A program made the position numbers and the translations under genes. A stretch of 64,000 nucleotides of DNA from Desmodus rotundus (Eukaryota; Chordata; Mammalia; Chiroptera; Phyllostomidae): the NCBI RefSeq assembly GCF_022682495.2, contig NC_071399.1, positions 6,429,342-6,493,341 of the forward strand. Reading direction: 5' to 3'. Numbering within the stretch: the stretch's first letter is position 1; every line of letters begins with the position of its first letter. Below the pieces are notes generated by a model. That model ran no database searches, had not been told where the DNA came from, and saw only the letters and a list, made by a program, of their open reading frames with translations. Positions 1 through 12,699 of the stretch are shown piece after piece.

Positions 1-2215
1 GAAACCATACAATATTAAGTCTCTTAATCTCTATTTATTTGGGTCTAGTATTCAGCAATTTTCTTTAGTTTTCAGTATAAAGATCTTAGACATGTTTTTA
101 AATTTTATTTTAACATATTTTATGATATTGATGCTATTTTATATGACAGTGTTATACATTTTATTTTCCAATTTTTTGCTAATAGACATACAATTGATAT
201 TTACATATTGATACCATATTCTGTGACTTTTAAAAACTCATTTATGAGTTGTAGGAATTATTTTGTATATTCCATGAGATAATTAAATATATAAGCATCT
301 TATCTGTGAATAAAGACGGTTTTACTCCTTGTTTCTGATCTAGGACCTCCAGTACAAATCAGAACAGAGATGGAGAAAGTAACAACTTGGCCTTATTATT
401 TATCATAGAGAGAAAGCATATGGTGGAATGTTGATTTTTTTGACATTTTGATCATCTCTGGCTTTCAAGCAAAGTTGACTTTTATTTACATATTTATAGT
501 TTATAAAAATATATTTCTGTTTAATGTCATTGTTGAAATGGTTGAGTAAAAAATTCTTAATTTATTGCATTATTCCATTTGACCAGAAGTGCTTAGTTTG
601 CTTTTATCTTTTTCCTCTGCCTTAATTTAGATTAATGAGTATTTTATTATTTAACTTATCTCTATTTCTGGCTTGGTAGCTACAGTTAATTCTTTTTGTT
701 TTAACAGTTATTTTAGGGCTTACAATATACACCTTTAAATGATCACTAACTGCCTTTAGCAACGATACACCACTTCAGCTATTGCCCAGAAACTTGCAAC
801 ACTCTCCCTTCATTTCCTCTCCCCTATTCCTTGTGCTAATTTTGTCAGATATTTCACTTTGATGTGTGTTGTAATATTATCATTGCTGTATTTTATTACA
901 ATGTATCATTGCTCTATTTTATGCTTTTAAAAAATCAGCTATCTTCTACAGAGATTAAAGAAAGAAAGACATTTTTCCATTTGCCCATACACTATTTCCA
1001 TTGTTGGTCATCTCTCTGTACATCCAAATTTCTGGATTAAAAAAAAAAAGTCCTTTTGTTTGATAAGCGTCTTTCACTATACTTTGTAGTGCATATCTGC
1101 TGGTGATGAATTATCTCAGGTTGTGTTTACCTGGGGGGAAAACACTTTGTTTGTCATGTATGGAAAATACTGTTACTGGATATAGAGGTCCTTGTCGACT
1201 CTTTTTTCCTGTAATTTAAAGACATTGCTTGTCTATTCACCCTCATCAGTTCTGTTGCAAGCTCACTGCCACTCTCTTCCTCTCTCCTTACTGTGTCTCT
1301 TTCCTGGGCTGTTAAGCTTTTCTCTTTATCATTGTTATTCAGAAATTTGCTTCAGTTTTCCTTTGGTGTTATTTTATTTGCATCTATTCTGTTTGAAATT
1401 TATAGAGTTTCTATGATTTAAGAAATTAAGGTTCTCTTCAAATTTGGAAAACTATTAGCCACAGTTTCTTCAAATTTGTTTGTGTGCCTCCCTCCTTTTC
1501 TAGAACTTATTTACACGCGTGTTAAACCATCCGATGCTACTCCACAGGCCTTGATGCTCTGTTGGCCTTTTTTCTTCCTCAGTATTTTTTCTCCACTTCA
1601 TTTTGCATGTTTTTCTATTGCTTTGTTTTCAGGATCAATAATCTTTTTCTATTGCAGTGTTTTTGCTGTTGTTGCTAATCTAATCCAGTTTATTTTTCAT
1701 TTCAGATATTTTACCTTTCACCTTTAGAAGTCCCAATTCAGTTTTTTAAAGCCTTTTGTATTTCTCTTCATCATACTTGCATTTTTCTTGACATTTTTAA
1801 TTATATGGAGCATCGTATAACAACTATTTAAATTTTAATGCTCTGTTTTGCTAATCCTATCTTCTCTCTTGTCTGAATCTGTTAATTCAGGTGCTTGATT
1901 TTTCTCCCTGTTAAAGCTCATATTTTCCTGCTTCTTCGAAGCCTACTCATTTTGGATCGGATGCTAGCCATTCAGAATATTACATTTTTCTGGATTCTGG
2001 ATTTTGTTGTTTTCCTTTACCATACAAGTAATGGACTTTTTTTTTGAACATGCAGTTAGGTTACCTGGATTCAATTTGATTCTCTCTACATTTGCTTTTA
2101 AGCTTTGTTAGAGAAGATCCAAAGCAATTTTATTCTAGGACTTGCAGCCTCAATATTAAAGATGATACCTCAGGAGAGAAATAGATCGAATCCTCCATAT
2201 ATTATGGTGTCATTT
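1..2215 (-). mobile_element. Old L1 LINE fragment (L1M/HAL1-like), decayed
   Basis: The plus strand reads as the complement of a LINE-1 body. The first 350 bases follow the familiar reverse-strand L1 ORF2 text: an 'aatattaagtct' stretch, then 'ttttctttagttttcagtataaagatctta', a T-rich stretch, 'aggacctccagtac' and a passage corresponding to 'acttggccttatt'. From about 1130 to 2110 the text follows another old L1/HAL1 reverse-strand module, with 'tactggatatagag', 'aaatttggaaaactattagccacagtttcttcaaatttg', 'ctccacaggccttgatgctctg' and 'ttcatttcagatattttacctttca'. Reading frames are broken throughout, so the short ORFs here (such as 1192-1416 and 1476-1727) are not genes. The element probably continues past the left edge. 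The subfamily and the exact right end are uncertain. Confidence 0.7.
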
Positions 2216-3620
2216 CTTTCTTACTCTGAGTAATCTCTTAGAATTTCCAGTGGTAATACTGTTTCTTTCCAGTAGTTTTTCCTCCACCTTTGAGTAGGTA
2301 GTTCTTTCTTATAAAGAAACAGATTAAAGATGCAGGAAGAAGGGATGCACCTGCAGATCTCCGGGGCCCTCTCCAGAACCCACCCTGTGTGTCACAGCTG
2401 CCTGGGACTCCGAGCTCAGCTCCGTGCCACCTCTCCTCAGTGAGCCGGCTTGGGTTCTGTTCGGATTCCTTCTGTGCTGCAACTTGGAAACAGGCCGTAA
2501 ATTGAGACAACCTCAGGACTCACCTCATTATTTTATTTGTTGCAGGGATCAGAATCCTATGCTTCAAACAATGTCTGAAAACTGTCGTTTCAAATACTGT
2601 GTCTGGTTTTACAGTTGTTTAAGGCAGGGTCAAATGTCAGGCCCATGGTACTCAGATATTCCCAGAAACGGACAGGCTTACTTTCGTTTTTTTTGCTGTG
2701 ATTTTTTTTTCTTGTTAGAGATATATGCAGGGGTCATGCTCACTGGGAGCCGACCCCAACCTCATTTTTCACACCGAGCCAAGTTCTCGCTCAGCTTATC
2801 TCTGGCCAGTGGTCGAGGCATTCGGACGTTTCCTTCAGACTGCCCTGGGAGGGCTGGTCTCCCTGTCTGCCCCGTGGCTGGTGCCTCTTCCAGGGCAGGA
2901 ACTGATCTTACTCGTGTTCCTGTCCCCAGTACTACTAGCAGATTGGTTGGATTAAATCAATTAAACTCACTATTCCATAGCCAACCAGCATCTATTCCAT
3001 AGCCAAACAGCAGCAACCAGCATCATCCTTCCTTGTCTACATATTAAGCATACATGTCTCATCTTGGTTGTCAAGACCATCCATAATATCATGTAATTCA
3101 CTGGCGTGGTCTGATCCTTCTCTGCAAGAGCCTGATGGTCCAGCAAAGCTGAAGGTGCACCAATCTCCTACCTCTGGCTCTCTCCATTACCCCTACCCAT
3201 CAAAGTGTTGTCCTTTTTAAGTAGACCCATCGAATGCCACATCTTCCCCGATGCTTACCCTCGCCATCATTTGTAATGCCTTGGAAATTTATGCATACTT
3301 TTCATATTTCCTGGTTTATCTTTCCTGTTCTGTTCTATCCATTTCTCTGAATTCTATAACATCCTCTATGTTTCCTATTTTAGGACTATTTTATATTCAG
3401 TAATATTGTTCCATGTCTACTTTAGTCTTACCCACAAACCAGTCCAATTCTTCCATTTTAATCCCAATAGTTTTTTTTTTGTCTTTTGGATAAAATCTTT
3501 GTATTTCATTTCTTTTGGAGACACACTTAAAATGAGGCATTCAATAATTATTTATTTAATCCAGAATGGAAATAATAAAACTATTTTTGATTGCCATAAT
3601 TGTCAATAGCAAATATTTTA
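2216..3620. other. Mostly unique sequence with an L2-like remnant
   Basis: No gene is supported here. A 192-residue open frame (2424-3002) and an antisense 90-residue frame overlap each other and show no recognisable domain. Around 2890-2945 the text 'tccagggcaggaactgatcttactcgtgttcctgtccccagtac' resembles the common L2/MIR-type 3' consensus ('gagggcagggactgtgtcttattc...ccccagc'), suggesting an ancient LINE2-type remnant on the plus strand. The rest is unassigned. Confidence 0.4.
2971..3012. repeat. Two-copy tandem repeat, 22-bp period
   Basis: The 20-base unit beginning 'tattccatagccaa' occurs at 2971-2990 and again at 2993-3012, with one mismatch (ccaaccagca against ccaaacagca) and a 2-base spacer. 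It is a small local duplication with no evident function. Confidence 0.85.
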
Positions 3621-3629
3621 ATCCAACAG

Positions 3630-5075
3630 TTTTATAATATAAAATACATTTCAAGTATGCATCTTTTTGAAGTGTACAATTCAGTAGATTTTCATATGTT
3701 CAGAGCTGTGCAACTGACATCGTATTTAATTTTAAAACATTTTCATCATGGCCTCCCCTGAGAAAAGCTCTGTACTTACGACCAGTCCCTCTCCTCCTCC
3801 GCCCCCGACTCCAGACCCTGGCAACTATGAATCAACTTTCTGTCTCTGTGGATTCGCCTGTTGTATACAGTGCGTATTGACGGGATCGCTCAGCTGGTGG
3901 TCTTTTGGGACAGGCTTCTCTCACTTAGCATAGTATCTTCAGACCATACATGTCCTCACAGGTCAGTACCTAGTTTTTTATGAGCACATAGCATTCCATT
4001 ATATGAACAGACCACGTTTTGTTTACCCATTCATAAGGTGTGAGCACATGTGTCGCTCACACTTGTTGCTGTTATGAATAATACTGTTATGAACATTGGT
4101 GCACAAGTGTTTGTGTGAACGTGTTTCCATTTCTTTTAGGTATGTGCCTGGGAGGAAAAGTGCTGAATCATATAGCATCTCACTGTTTCACATTTAAAAA
4201 AGCAAACAACTGCCACGCTGTTTTCCAAAAGAGCTGTAACATTTGCAATCTGCCAACTATGCACAAGGGCTTCCAGTTTCTCATTTCCTTACCAATACTT
4301 GTTATTGTTTGTCTTTTTATATTTTTTTATTTAATATATTTTATTTATTTATGGAGAGGAGGAAGGGAGGGAGAAAGAGAGAGAGAGAGAAACATCAATG
4401 TGTGGTTGCCTCTCACTTGACCACCCACTGGGGACTTGGTCTGCAACCCAGGCATGTGCCCTGACTGGGAATTGAACCCGTGACCCTTTGGTTCAAAGCC
4501 CGTGCTCAGTCCACTGAGCTACACCAGCCAGGTGTTTGTCTCTTTTTATTGTAACCATTGTAGTGGGTTTGAAGTGTTATCTATTGTTGTTTTAACTTCC
4601 ATTTCAATAATAACTAATGATATTGAATATCTTTTGATGAGCTTATTGACCAGCTATATACCTTTTATTGAGAAAAGTCTATTCAAATCCTTTTCCCAAT
4701 TTTAATTGTTTTTTGTATATTGAGTTGTATGATGCATATCTTGATGCATGCATATCTTTATACATGCTAGAGAAAATTCCCTTAGCAGATATATGATTTG
4801 CAAATATTTTCTTTTATTCTGTGGGTTTTCTTTTTATTTTCTTGATAGTTTTCTTTAAAGCATAAGTGTTTGACTTTTGACAAAGTCCAGTTAATCTATT
4901 TTCCATCCCTTGTACTTTTGATGTTTTCTCTAAGAAACCACTGTGTAGCCTAAGCTAGTTTTCTTCTATTTTTTCTAAGAATTTTATATTTGTAACCCTT
5001 ACAAATGTGACTATGATCCACTTTGAGTTAATTTTTGCATTTGGCTAAAATATGGGTTCAACTTCATTCTTTAAA
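3630..5075 (-). mobile_element. L1 LINE 3' region (L1M/L1ME-like), split by a SINE
   Basis: The plus strand reads as the reverse complement of an old mammalian L1 3' region and ORF2 end. Landmarks in order are 'gtgtacaattcagtagattttcat', 'ctggcaactatgaatcaactttctgtctctgtggattcgcctg', 'cattccattatatgaacag...accacgttttgtttacccattcat', 'tgttatgaataatactgttatgaacattggtg', 'gttttccaaaagagctgtaacatttgcaatctgcc', and after the SINE 'agtgggtttgaagtgttatc', 'cagatatatgatttgcaaatattttctttt' and 'gatccactttgagttaatttttgcatttgg'. It is truncated and full of small indels, so it cannot encode a protein. It is interrupted by a younger SINE at about 4321-4532, which orders the two insertions. The subfamily is by recall. 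Confidence 0.85.
4321..4532 (-). mobile_element. VES-type bat SINE, minus strand
   Basis: On the minus strand this is a complete tRNA-derived SINE. It has a head reading 'ctggctggtgtagctcagtgga', a B-box-like 'ggtcacgggttcaattccc', then 'agtcagggcacatgcctgggttg', 'gtgggtggtcaagtgagaggcaaccacacattgatgtttctctc', a GA-rich run and an A/T-rich tail. It sits inside the older L1. Flanking copies of 'tgtttgtct(ct)ttttat' at 4306-4320 and 4533-4549 form an imperfect target-site duplication differing by a 2-base indel. The VES family is typical of bats and is the best taxonomic clue in the window. Confidence 0.9.
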
Positions 5076-8000
5076 GGTAAATTTTTTAAAGACAGAAAAT
5101 TTGTACAAATCTCTTTTAAGAATTCATTTTCTATTATCGTATTTTTAATTGGGTAAATATGTAGATGTATTGAGGGAAAAGGAAAACAATGAAACTTATT
5201 GAGTGCATATGTTTATTGCAGATTTCAACTTTTAATTTAGAGATATTAGACTAACATAATCCTCAGGGAGGAATCAACTAAGAATTTTGTTGCCCAGGAT
5301 TGTTAAAAACTAAGAATATATCTACTTGGAAATTATATTTTTATCAATTCTTCTTAAATTTCTTTCCTCTAAAAATAGAATGTCATTCCAAGCCAACCCA
5401 ATTGAATACCTTTAGAATTATAAAAAATATAGAAATACTTATGTAAATGTTATACTTCTTTCCCAGCAGAATTCTAGATTCCCTAGAAGGTGTGCTACGA
5501 AAAGTATGGTTTGATAGGCACGCATTTTCAAATATGCCCAGGGCCTTAGGATGACCCTGAAGCTCCACCTTTTCCACCACTTCCGAGTAGCATTTTCAGT
5601 GAGCACCAGAGAAAAGCTCACAGGTGGAAAATGTTGATGTACACACCCCGTTGCAGAATGAAAGGCTGGGCCAGGGAAGATGATGGTCTTACTCTCTCCT
5701 GGGACACTGTGCCTCTTGCCTTTTCTTGGGGAACAACCTTTACTATTTTTGCAATGCCTCAGTGGGACCCCACACTTCATCTTCAGATTCAGAATCCCAT
5801 TCAGCCTACATGCCAGGCCTTCGTCCAAGCAAGCGCAGTCTTGACGTCCACTTAGCCGTGTGGGAGGGCCGTGCTCCTGTGGAAGAAGGCCGAGTCTCGT
5901 GGAATTTGAGGGCACTGCTGTTGCCGCAGCTAACATGCCACAGTGGGTGTGCATCATGCTGTGTGCATCGCCTACACGTTTCAGGAGCCGGTTGAGTGTA
6001 TGCAATTTATCCTGTGAGAACCCATTATTTCTAATACCAGAACTTCTTGGGAAGGTAGAAGGAAGAACAGTTCACAGTCAGACTGTAATGACTATTTAGA
6101 CTATTTAAAATCACTCAGCTTGTTCTATATTAGAAAAACAGGCCCTCTGCAATTATGTAGTTTATGCATTTTGTAAGGCTTTCTATTTCATACTTGACAC
6201 AGAACATGCTATTACACACTGTAATGTTGATGCTTAGGAAAGCAATCACTCAAAATGTGAAATACTTTCCCCAAACATGTGTAGGTTGAAGTAAAATACT
6301 CCTGTCAAATTTCTGTCCAGTTTTTCTTATGAAAATGTGAGACAGGTTAGCATAATACTTTTATTTAATTCTTTAATGATATCCCTAATTTGTACAGTAG
6401 GTCCTCCTACTACGGCTCTCAAGAAGTTTTATTGGCTCCATTTTTAGGAAAAATAATAGCATTTGCTTTATTTGAATTAACTTTAGATATGTTCAGAATT
6501 TTCCTCCAATCTATGTTAGAGAAAAACTCAAAATTTACTCTATTCCATGTGACAATTGGGAACTAAGTAATATTTTTACAAGTATAGGCTTACTGATATA
6601 AACTTCAGTCCAGGTTTGTAGTAGGTATAGTGTAAATCAAATTATTCAAGGTACAAGTTTTTAGATAAAAATGTAATATGATAGATATCTAATTATTATA
6701 CCGATTGTCTCATTTCAATGGATAAAAAAATTAATGGGGCATGCAAAATAATTAACCTGGGCGAAAAAGTGCTCCAAGTTGCAAAATGCCTTCCTTTAAA
6801 CAAAGTATTTAAGCATGAATGAGTGAGGGATCACAGAAAGGAGCATAAAATGGAGCGGGAGATTGCAATCCAGATTGAAGCAAAAGGAGCAGGGTAGAAA
6901 AACAGATAAATAAGTTGAAGACCCATTAGCATTGACAGGTATTATAAAAATGTTTATGATACAAGTGAGGGTTTTTTTAAAATTTTAACCAAAGGTGGTG
7001 ATCTCTGTGTATTTGGATCCTAACAACACTTATTTTCGGTACTTTCATCAGATTTTAAGAAACGACTTATTCTGCATTATGTATTTGAAAGATTATCCAG
7101 GGTAAACAACTTAGACTTTACATTCACCAGCATTACTTAATTTTTATTTCAAGTTATATCATGACATTTCTTTAACAAAATTTAGTCTAAAATTAAAAAT
7201 TTTAAAAAGCGCTTCTTTAGTTAGAGCACTGATAACATTCTATTTCTCTTACACGTATTGTCTCTATTTACTGCAAATAGGCTTAAGTTTTCTGCATTTT
7301 ATTTTGCACAGTAGAGGACAAACACAGCGATTTTTATTTCCATATCTATCATCCCAGATGGGAATTCCAATCAACTTAAGCCACAGCGGATCGTGCCTAT
7401 CTGGCCGCCATCTGTAGAGTGCGCTCCCAAGCCTGTTTCCAGCCCCGTTGCTTTCTTCAGCATTCCATTTGTGTGGTGCGGCACGTGAGTGCTGTGATTT
7501 TTCTCCAACTAGGATGCTTGGGGTCTACAGCAGACAAAGTCTTAGATCTGTTTCTCACTCTCTCTGGCTGCCAAGTCCCATATGTAGATGCCTGTCTTTT
7601 TATCTCTCCAACCTTAATTTCAGCTTTTTGTACGTGTTATATTTTTGCCAACGTTTTCCCTTTGCACTCACTGATTTAACACGCTCTTCACGTGGTGTCC
7701 TCAGCTTTCCTTACAAATACAGCTTTTGGAAACGTCCCTACAATCGACTAACTTCTTTTGATACTAGTAAACCCATTTGCCTCCTCCATGGAAACTTGCC
7801 TTTTTGCTTCCTTTTGGTGTCTCCGTTTGTAAATCTGAGATGTCAGGTTGGATGTTATAATTTTTTTTAGTACATACATACATTAGTCACTATCTTTGTA
7901 AAATTAGTAAATGATTAAGCTGCAGGTGTTAGATCCAAACAGCTAAAAATTTGTCTTCTTTTTCAATCTTCTCTTTCTCTCCATACATATATATATAATG

Positions 8001-8102
8001 TGACTTTTGATTATTCTAATTTTATATATTATTAGGCAATTAGGAAACAATGTTATAACTTAGGCTCAATATCTTATAATGTTGCTATTTGGACACAAAT
8101 GC
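5076..8102. other. Unique AT-rich sequence, no supported gene
   Basis: No gene, RNA or confident repeat was seen. The longest open frame is a 188-residue minus-strand frame (5439-6005). It is overlapped by three plus-strand frames in less AT-rich sequence and has no family signature, no introns that would explain it and no poly-A tail marking a processed copy. The rest is short AT-rich frames. Ancient repeats too decayed to recognise by eye may be present. Confidence 0.5.
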
Positions 8103-8286
8103 AGTTTATTTACTTTTATTTTTAATTTATTGACTGATTTGAGAGAGAGATTTGTTGTTTCACTTATTTATGCAGTTATTGGTTTATTCTTTTATGTGCC
8201 CTGACTGGGAATCAAACCCACAACCTCGGCGTATTGAGACAACGCTCCAACCATCTGAGCTACCTGGTCAAGGCCTAGTTTATTTA
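8103..8286 (-). mobile_element. Older tRNA-derived SINE, minus strand
   Basis: The plus strand contains 'gagagagagatttgttgtttcacttatttatgcagttattggtttattc' followed by 'tgtgccctgactgggaatcaaacccacaacctcggcgtattgagacaacgctccaaccatctgagctacctggtcaaggc'. On the minus strand this is a tRNA-like head with its B box ('gtgggtttgattccc'), followed by the typical SINE body. It is related to VES but has a different body, as expected for an older bat or laurasiatherian tRNA-SINE family. It is flanked by a perfect 10-base target-site duplication, 'agtttattta', at 8103-8112 and 8277-8286. Confidence 0.85.
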
Positions 8287-11059
8287 TAATAAGTCATTTT
8301 AAAGATTCATTAAAGTTTTGTTTGAAAAAACACTTGTATATTTTTGTTCTGAGAAGTTGGATCCAGACACAGTTTTGAATGGCGTTAGAGTTAAGCGTAG
8401 CAAGCCATAGTTCATGGTTGGAACAGTAAAGCTGATGGAAAAAAATGTAAGCTGTTTCTAAATGTCTGTAGTCTTGTGTGACTACAACTAAATACCAATT
8501 CCAGAAAGTTGTTGTGAATAATTAAGTGAAAAGCTAGTTTCTCTGGTTCTCTTCTTTTTACTTTTAAATATCCGTATTTCACCCATTTCCCTTCAACTGT
8601 ATTCTCATCCAAAAAATGAACAGTTCGTAACATTCCACTTCACTAAATTGTTATGCCTGGGGCTTGCTATCTTCACACTTATACCCTTAAAACCCCACTT
8701 AATTACAAGTCCAAAGTTATTCAGCATCCTTCATGATGTTTTATTGTTCAATCTGTTATTACACCCAGCACACTGCATTACTCTAGTATGTAGGACTCAG
8801 CTCAGAACTCCAAATACGGGGCATCGAAATGCCTTCTTTCCCAGCACGTGACTGTGTTTCTTTTCTGCCAATTCATAGTACAAGCTACATGCGTCGAGAA
8901 AAGTGAAGCATAGCTTTAATTATAAAATACTCTCAAAATTATTCCAAAGGAACTATTCTATACCAGTGGTTTAAAGAAATTATTTTGAGATCAAGTCAGA
9001 AATTTTCAACTACACCATAAATTAACTCCTCAAGAGGGAAAATCTTTTAAAATGCGTTTTGTCATTTTCAGTTTATTGGGCCTTTTCAGAGAATAAATTT
9101 TGAGGAAGAAAGGTGCATTTAAGCTTTTTATATTTTAAAGCTCTTTTTTGTAAATGTTTGCAGCCTTTTTGCACAAAAATCTATACAAAACCAGCATATT
9201 TGTTTCACACCATAGACGGGATGGTTAGCTGTTTTAACTTGTGAAGCACAGTTTATTGCCAGTCTGGGATGGAAGTTTGAGCATTAAAATGGACCTTATA
9301 AGATCATTTTGTGAGTCAGTAACCAACTTCAGAAACACATGTTCCTAAATCCTTTAACTCAGAGAGCAGTAGACACGTGAGTCCACAGTGGTGGAAGTCT
9401 ACAGGAGCATTTCTGCTTCCAGGTTTCCATTTTAAAGTAAAGTACCAAGTATTCATCTGTCAAATGTCTTAGATTTAAACTTTTTTAACCTTGCTCTCTT
9501 TAGAAATATATCAAAGTTAATCATTCCATAGTAATATGATTGGCTAAAAGTCTGTCCTATTGCCACTTTTTGTTCTTTTAATATTTTGTAATAATTAGCT
9601 TAGAAAAACAGATGATAGAGCCTCCATATATACACAGCATGCTTACCAAATAACAACACCAGAGGTTATAAGATGCAAAGTTTTCTCAATTACCAGAAAT
9701 TTTACCTCCTTGACATGAAATAACTTTTCCCTGGCTACTATATCTTTTGACATAATGGTTTTCTTTTCATTTACTGCATAATATGCTTAGTTTTCTTTTT
9801 TAAAGAAGTCAGACATAATTTTAGAAAGGTCCCATTAGCACTGACTACTGAGGACTAAAGCAGGGGCAGGCATTACGTATTGACTTTTCAACATCTCCAC
9901 TCCTGGGCTGGCGTGAGGGATGAGCTTCCATGTTGTAAATTTTAGGAGTATTTTAAGCAATGCATCTTTTGTTTAATAATTAATAAGAATACTATCCTAA
10001 AGAGGAAAAGGAGTGAGAGAAAACTTAGAGTCTAAGTTTATCAACCTAGTTAAGTACATAAATCCAGACGATACCGGATGCAATATAAACGAATGAATAT
10101 TTCAAACCTCAAATCGTGCATCTACTCTGTGAGACATCACCCTATTTCTGGATTAATTTACTACTACTATTAATATTATTATTTCACTGTCAGAGCATGA
10201 TTATGCAGCAGTCTATGAAATTTCAGGAACTGGAGGCATTCACCCTTCAGCTACATAATTGCTATTCCTATGAGCCGCCGTGCTGAGTATTTACATGCAG
10301 CTGTGGTGACGTTAAGACAAATGAACCAACAAGGGACAAGCCAACAACACTTTGAGTTTGGTTTATGAAAACCTGGGTTCATGTTGTTTGAATTCCCTTC
10401 ATCTCGCCTAACTTCAAGCCCTTCTGGGGGAGGCGCCCACTAAGCCTAAAATGATTTGGGGTGTCTGAGGCCCTTGGCCACCTGTCCAGACATCTGTCCA
10501 AAGATTTGACATGCATGCAGGTTGGTTTATTTTCTTACATAGTCATTGAGTTACCAGAGGGCGCAGGAGACTGTTGGACAAGTGCTTAAGTGAGGGGACA
10601 GTGGAGCTGAGGACAGAAGATGTCACGTGGGGCAATAGTATCGTGGCAGGAGGTGAAAGGACCCTTCTGAGAAGAAGGCCAAGTGACTGGAGAACTTGAA
10701 GACATGGGGACAGAGTATGACACTCGCAGGAAAGGGTTTTTGCTTTGATTAATGTAGGACACAGAGCCAGTTTGGCAGGAAGGACGGAGCAAGAATGGAA
10801 GAGCCCCAAAGAGGCCTCACCCCACGCCAACCGCAGAACCTCCCGCCAGGCCCCTCCTTGGATGAGGAGGTGAGAAGAGATGCTGGTGAGGAGAGAGTTC
10901 CTGCGTGCAGGGGAGGTGACCTCTGCAGGCAGCTGGACAAAGGGGCAGCAAACCCTCCAGATGTAGAAGTGGACGTGGGAGCCGGAGGCATGTTCTTGTC
11001 TGGGGAATCACTAGTGTTGGGGGTTGTTCTGGTTTCAGTACATTTTGGGTGGTTGGTGC
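8287..11059. other. Unique AT-rich sequence, no supported gene
   Basis: No gene or confident repeat was recognised. Around 10,560-11,130 the composition turns GC-richer and several short frames open on both strands at once. That is a composition effect, since none carries a domain or splice-site pattern I trust. Confidence 0.5.
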
Positions 11060-11275
11060 AGCGTGATGCCTGAGAGCGTGGGCCCTCACACCAGCCTGCC
11101 TGGGTCGGGTCGGAGCTCTTCCTCCTACTCATTGCATCCGTTCTGATATTTAGCTCTACTCTCTGTCTCAGTTTTGGCAGAAAGGGAGGTATGAGAATAC
11201 CTATTTCATAGACTTGTTATTAGAATCAGATGAGTTAGTACACTTTAGAACAGAGACTGCGCAAACCCTGGTTGT
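11060..11275 (+). mobile_element. MIR SINE remnant, plus strand
   Basis: The stretch follows the mammalian-wide interspersed repeat consensus in forward orientation: 'gagcgtgggccctcacaccagcctgcctgggtcgg', then 'ctgtctcagttttggcag', 'gagaatacctatttcatagacttgttattagaatcagatgagttagta', and 'agaacagagactgcgcaa' where MIR has 'agaacagtgcctggca'. It is highly diverged, as usual for MIR. Confidence 0.75.
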
Positions 11276-11569
11276 AATAGTAGCGAGGGATGGTTTCATA
11301 TTTGGCTGGTCTAGACATGAATTTGTGTAATCCTGGTTACAACTGAGGTATTGGCATCAGGCACTAGGTAAGGAGCAGGTGCCAGGGAGATGTCACATAG
11401 AAAAAAAAAAGAGATGAACAATATTTTAATGAAATAATTTAAAATCAAAGTTAATGCAAAAAAGTCTATTATGAATAAAAAACCAAAATTTCATATAAAA
11501 GCAAGGATCCATCAGTTTATTTGTAGAGATGTTCGTCGCAGCCACCAATTGACTGAGGTCATTGTTGAG

Positions 11570-11725
11570 GGAAAAGCCATTGGTCTATTTATTTTTCATT
11601 TTAATTTTCCAGTTACTGCTGACATTCAATGTTATATTAGCTTCAGGTGCACAGCATAGTGGTTAGACATGTATAATCTGCAAAGTGACCTTCCTGATAA
11701 GTCTAGTACCCAGCTGGCACCATCT
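11570..11725 (-). mobile_element. L1 3'-UTR fragment (L1MA-like), minus strand
   Basis: The plus strand reads 'cagttactgctgacattcaatgttatattagcttcaggtgcacagcatagtggttagacatgtataatctgcaaagtgaccttcctgataagtctagtacccagctggcaccat'. This is the well-known reverse-strand L1 3'-UTR sequence. It is a short truncated piece with no coding capacity. Confidence 0.85.
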
Positions 11726-12699
11726 GAAGCCAAATCTTGAATAGGTTTGGCCTATTGTGGCTAAGATTCACCAAAGGGACAAAACATGCTGACTGGTTTT
11801 TCGTGTTTGCCTTATACTCCCTACCATTTATCCTTTGTCACAACTGTAATCATATACAAATGAATGCATACACATATATATGTAAACATAACAGTAGACT
11901 GTTGTTATATGTCCAGTTTTAAAACACACTCTGCAGGGACTTTTTTGCCAGTAAAGTGATACACTACAAGAGAGTAGAAAATAACCCTGAGAAATAGATC
12001 GCTTACACACCAGTTTTATTCTTCATCCAGAAAATACATATTGAGTGGCCACCCCGTGCCACACTCCACGTATGACAATGAAAGTTTCCATCTTTTCTGC
12101 CCTCTGCTTTTCAACTTTTCTTCATTACTTGGAAATCCGGTAGGCAAAGCAGGTACACGCTGAGTTACTCCAGTGGAATGGGAGTCCAGGACCCCCCACC
12201 CCTGCCTTCTTTACATGGTCTTCCACCGGCAACCTTGGCCACTGAAGATACTCTATACTCCACGGGCTTGAAAAACACAGTTTTAAACAAAGCATTGTGC
12301 AATACATATCTGAACATGAGTAATAATATAGTCCTCAAAAGACAGAAAAAACAGACCTACCTCAGTTCCATTCTGTATAAGAATACAGGCTTTTTAACAT
12401 GACATGCCTGTGGGCCAAAGCCTACCCTCTCATGTCCCAGAGCTTTGCAACGAAGCTGGCACCTGCCCTGGGCAGTGAGTCACAGCTCTGTCCTGCCCTT
12501 TGGCACTCAGAAGTTCAGTCCGTGTCTTCATTTGGGCCCATGCAGACCCTTAGAAGAGTCTACAAAGACATTCATGTGAACTCTCTGTCTCTGTGTTTAT
12601 TAGCTAGAACTCTTCATGAAAATGCTATAAAGGTAGGAACAGAGAGTTCTGTTCTGGGGGTTTTTATTGAGCAATTGCTGATAACTGATTGAAAGCATG
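11726..12699. other. Unique sequence, nothing recognised
   Basis: There are short open frames on both strands only (60-97 residues), with no domain, repeat or RNA signature seen. Confidence 0.5.

Noticed and set aside
2424..3002. 192-residue plus-strand open frame
   Set aside because: It reads through an L2-like remnant and into the 22-bp tandem repeat, with overlapping frames on both strands.
5439..6005. 188-residue minus-strand open frame
   Set aside because: Three plus-strand frames overlap it, no motif or family resemblance is visible, and it lies in a locally GC-richer patch where chance frames lengthen.
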